Positions 63,088-64,000 of a DNA stretch of 64,000 bases are shown piece by piece; the first letter of the stretch is position 1; each line of letters begins with the position of its first letter. The notes beneath the pieces were generated by a model. That model was not told the origin of the DNA, did not search any database, and worked only from the letters and a program-made list of their open reading frames with translations. The DNA is from Chrysaora quinquecirrha (lineage: Eukaryota; Cnidaria; Scyphozoa; Semaeostomeae; Pelagiidae). The DNA lies in the NCBI GenBank assembly GCA_014526335.1, contig JACTAT010000002.1:5789832-5853831 (forward strand). The letters run 5' to 3'. The translations under genes were made by a program, and so were the position numbers.

Positions 63088-63249
63088 AAGGTGAAGGTGA
63101 AATGGTGTTTTAGCACCAGTCGCTAGGAGCTCCAGTAGTAGGTTAACGAATCGAGATCTCGACCCCGGCTGTGACGCTACCGCTGGGCTCCAACACTGAG
63201 CTTCTGACACCACGAGTCAGCTGGATTACACCACGACGCCACAGTACCT
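63088..63249 (-). mobile_element. tRNA-derived SINE, copy 4
   Basis: Minus-strand head GTGGCGTCGTGGTGTAATCC and CTCGTGGTGTCAGAAGCTCA, with tail AAGGTGAAGGTGAAATGG at 63088. It is the best-preserved head of the family in the window. Confidence 0.75.
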
Positions 63250-64000
63250 TCAATGACACAGGAGATGCACTCAAGGATGTGCCAATCTTAGCAGTGCGGT
63301 CCCGGTCACTTCTCATTTCCACCACATCTTTATGATTCTTGTTGCATTTGCCTGGAGACAGAGCTGGCGACTCTCCTTGTTTTCGTGGCCAGTTTGACCT
63401 TGGAGGGTGGCGGCAATCATAGAGTGCAAGTCAGAGTCGCCAACTATTTAGCCACTCACATCAACTGAGGCAATGGAGAAGAGAAGAGATTGCAGGTAAT
63501 GGAGAAGGCATGCTTGTCTCAGGGTAGCTTGTGATTCGGAGCCTTACAGAGCTTGAATTAAAGAAACAGTGAGAAGGGTAACTTGTTGAAAGAATGACAT
63601 TACTTAATTGGGGGTGTGTAACTAGTACTACATAGCTTTCCTTCCTTTCTGTTAGGTTAAATGTAAAGCTAATTCTGGTAACCTGTTTGAGGCTCTTGTA
63701 CCCCTCATAAACCTAGAGTATAGTTTCTTAATCTACATCAATCACTAAAGACGCTTCAGCATCACCTTTAGGACTGCAGATACCAACGGTTTTTACATAT
63801 ATTCTTAGTATGCCAACATAAATTCGCACCTCAATGCCATTACAACCGAAGTATCAGGGTAATCATTGCTGAAATATGCATTTTCACTCTTAAAGAGGGG
63901 AAAGAATAACAGTATTCAATATTATTCACAAGAACTGATTCATGAATTTGTCAGAGTAACAATGAATTGCAGGTTGCTGTTGTATATGAAATTTTTAATG
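63250..64000. other. No gene recognised
   Basis: 63280-63480 is GC-richer, with GAGTCGCC and its near-inverse GGCGACTC about 80 bp apart, perhaps another repeat. The rest is featureless. Confidence 0.35.

Overview
This window is nuclear DNA of an animal, most likely a cnidarian and probably an anthozoan. It is AT-rich. Genes have spliced exons with clean GT/AG junctions, intergenic space is long, and miniature inverted-repeat elements, SINE-like repeats and microsatellites are abundant. The gene set (a GATA factor with the conserved metazoan exon layout, MED1, otopetrin, SWEET, a BCCT carrier and a rhodopsin-like receptor) fits a cnidarian, but genus cannot be fixed from sequence alone.

Layout. 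95-5555 (+): the last eight exons of MED1, a Mediator subunit. 6008-7692 (+): an intronless otopetrin proton-channel gene with one apparent frameshift near its end. 7770-8138: a hAT-type MITE. 8831-14813: a ~6 kb satellite of ~185-bp (A) and ~195-bp (B) monomers, organised as a B-B-A-A-A higher-order repeat of ~940 bp. 15857-30290 (-): a GATA transcription factor. Its activation-domain exon and both zinc-finger exons are present, but the expected terminal exon was not found. Its introns hold MITEs, SINEs and a 78-bp tandem array. 30291-45101: a gene-poor stretch with repeats, microsatellites and a few weak coding-like fragments. 45102-50355 (-): a complete six-exon SWEET sugar transporter, whose promoter and first exon are also present as a near-identical copy inside intron 2. 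51214-51450 (-): an orphan terminal exon with PPYP motifs. 52369-57145 (-): a three-exon BCCT (betaine/carnitine/choline-type) carrier with one apparent frameshift. 57894-58590: a TTAG microsatellite. 60304-61379 (+): an intronless class A GPCR with one apparent frameshift. 61380-64000: repeats and otherwise unassigned sequence.

The genes do not form an operon-like system. Three membrane transporters or channels (H+, sugar, quaternary-amine/osmolyte) lie near one another, and SWEET and BCCT are tandem on the same strand. Their joint role is only inference. The three frameshifted genes are otherwise intact, and each is restored by a single missing base. This looks more like residual assembly indels than three independent pseudogenes. 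The most unusual structures are the higher-order satellite, the intronic duplicate of the SWEET promoter and first exon, a 166-bp near-perfect palindrome with a 9-bp target duplication, and the apparently missing terminal GATA exon next to the satellite.
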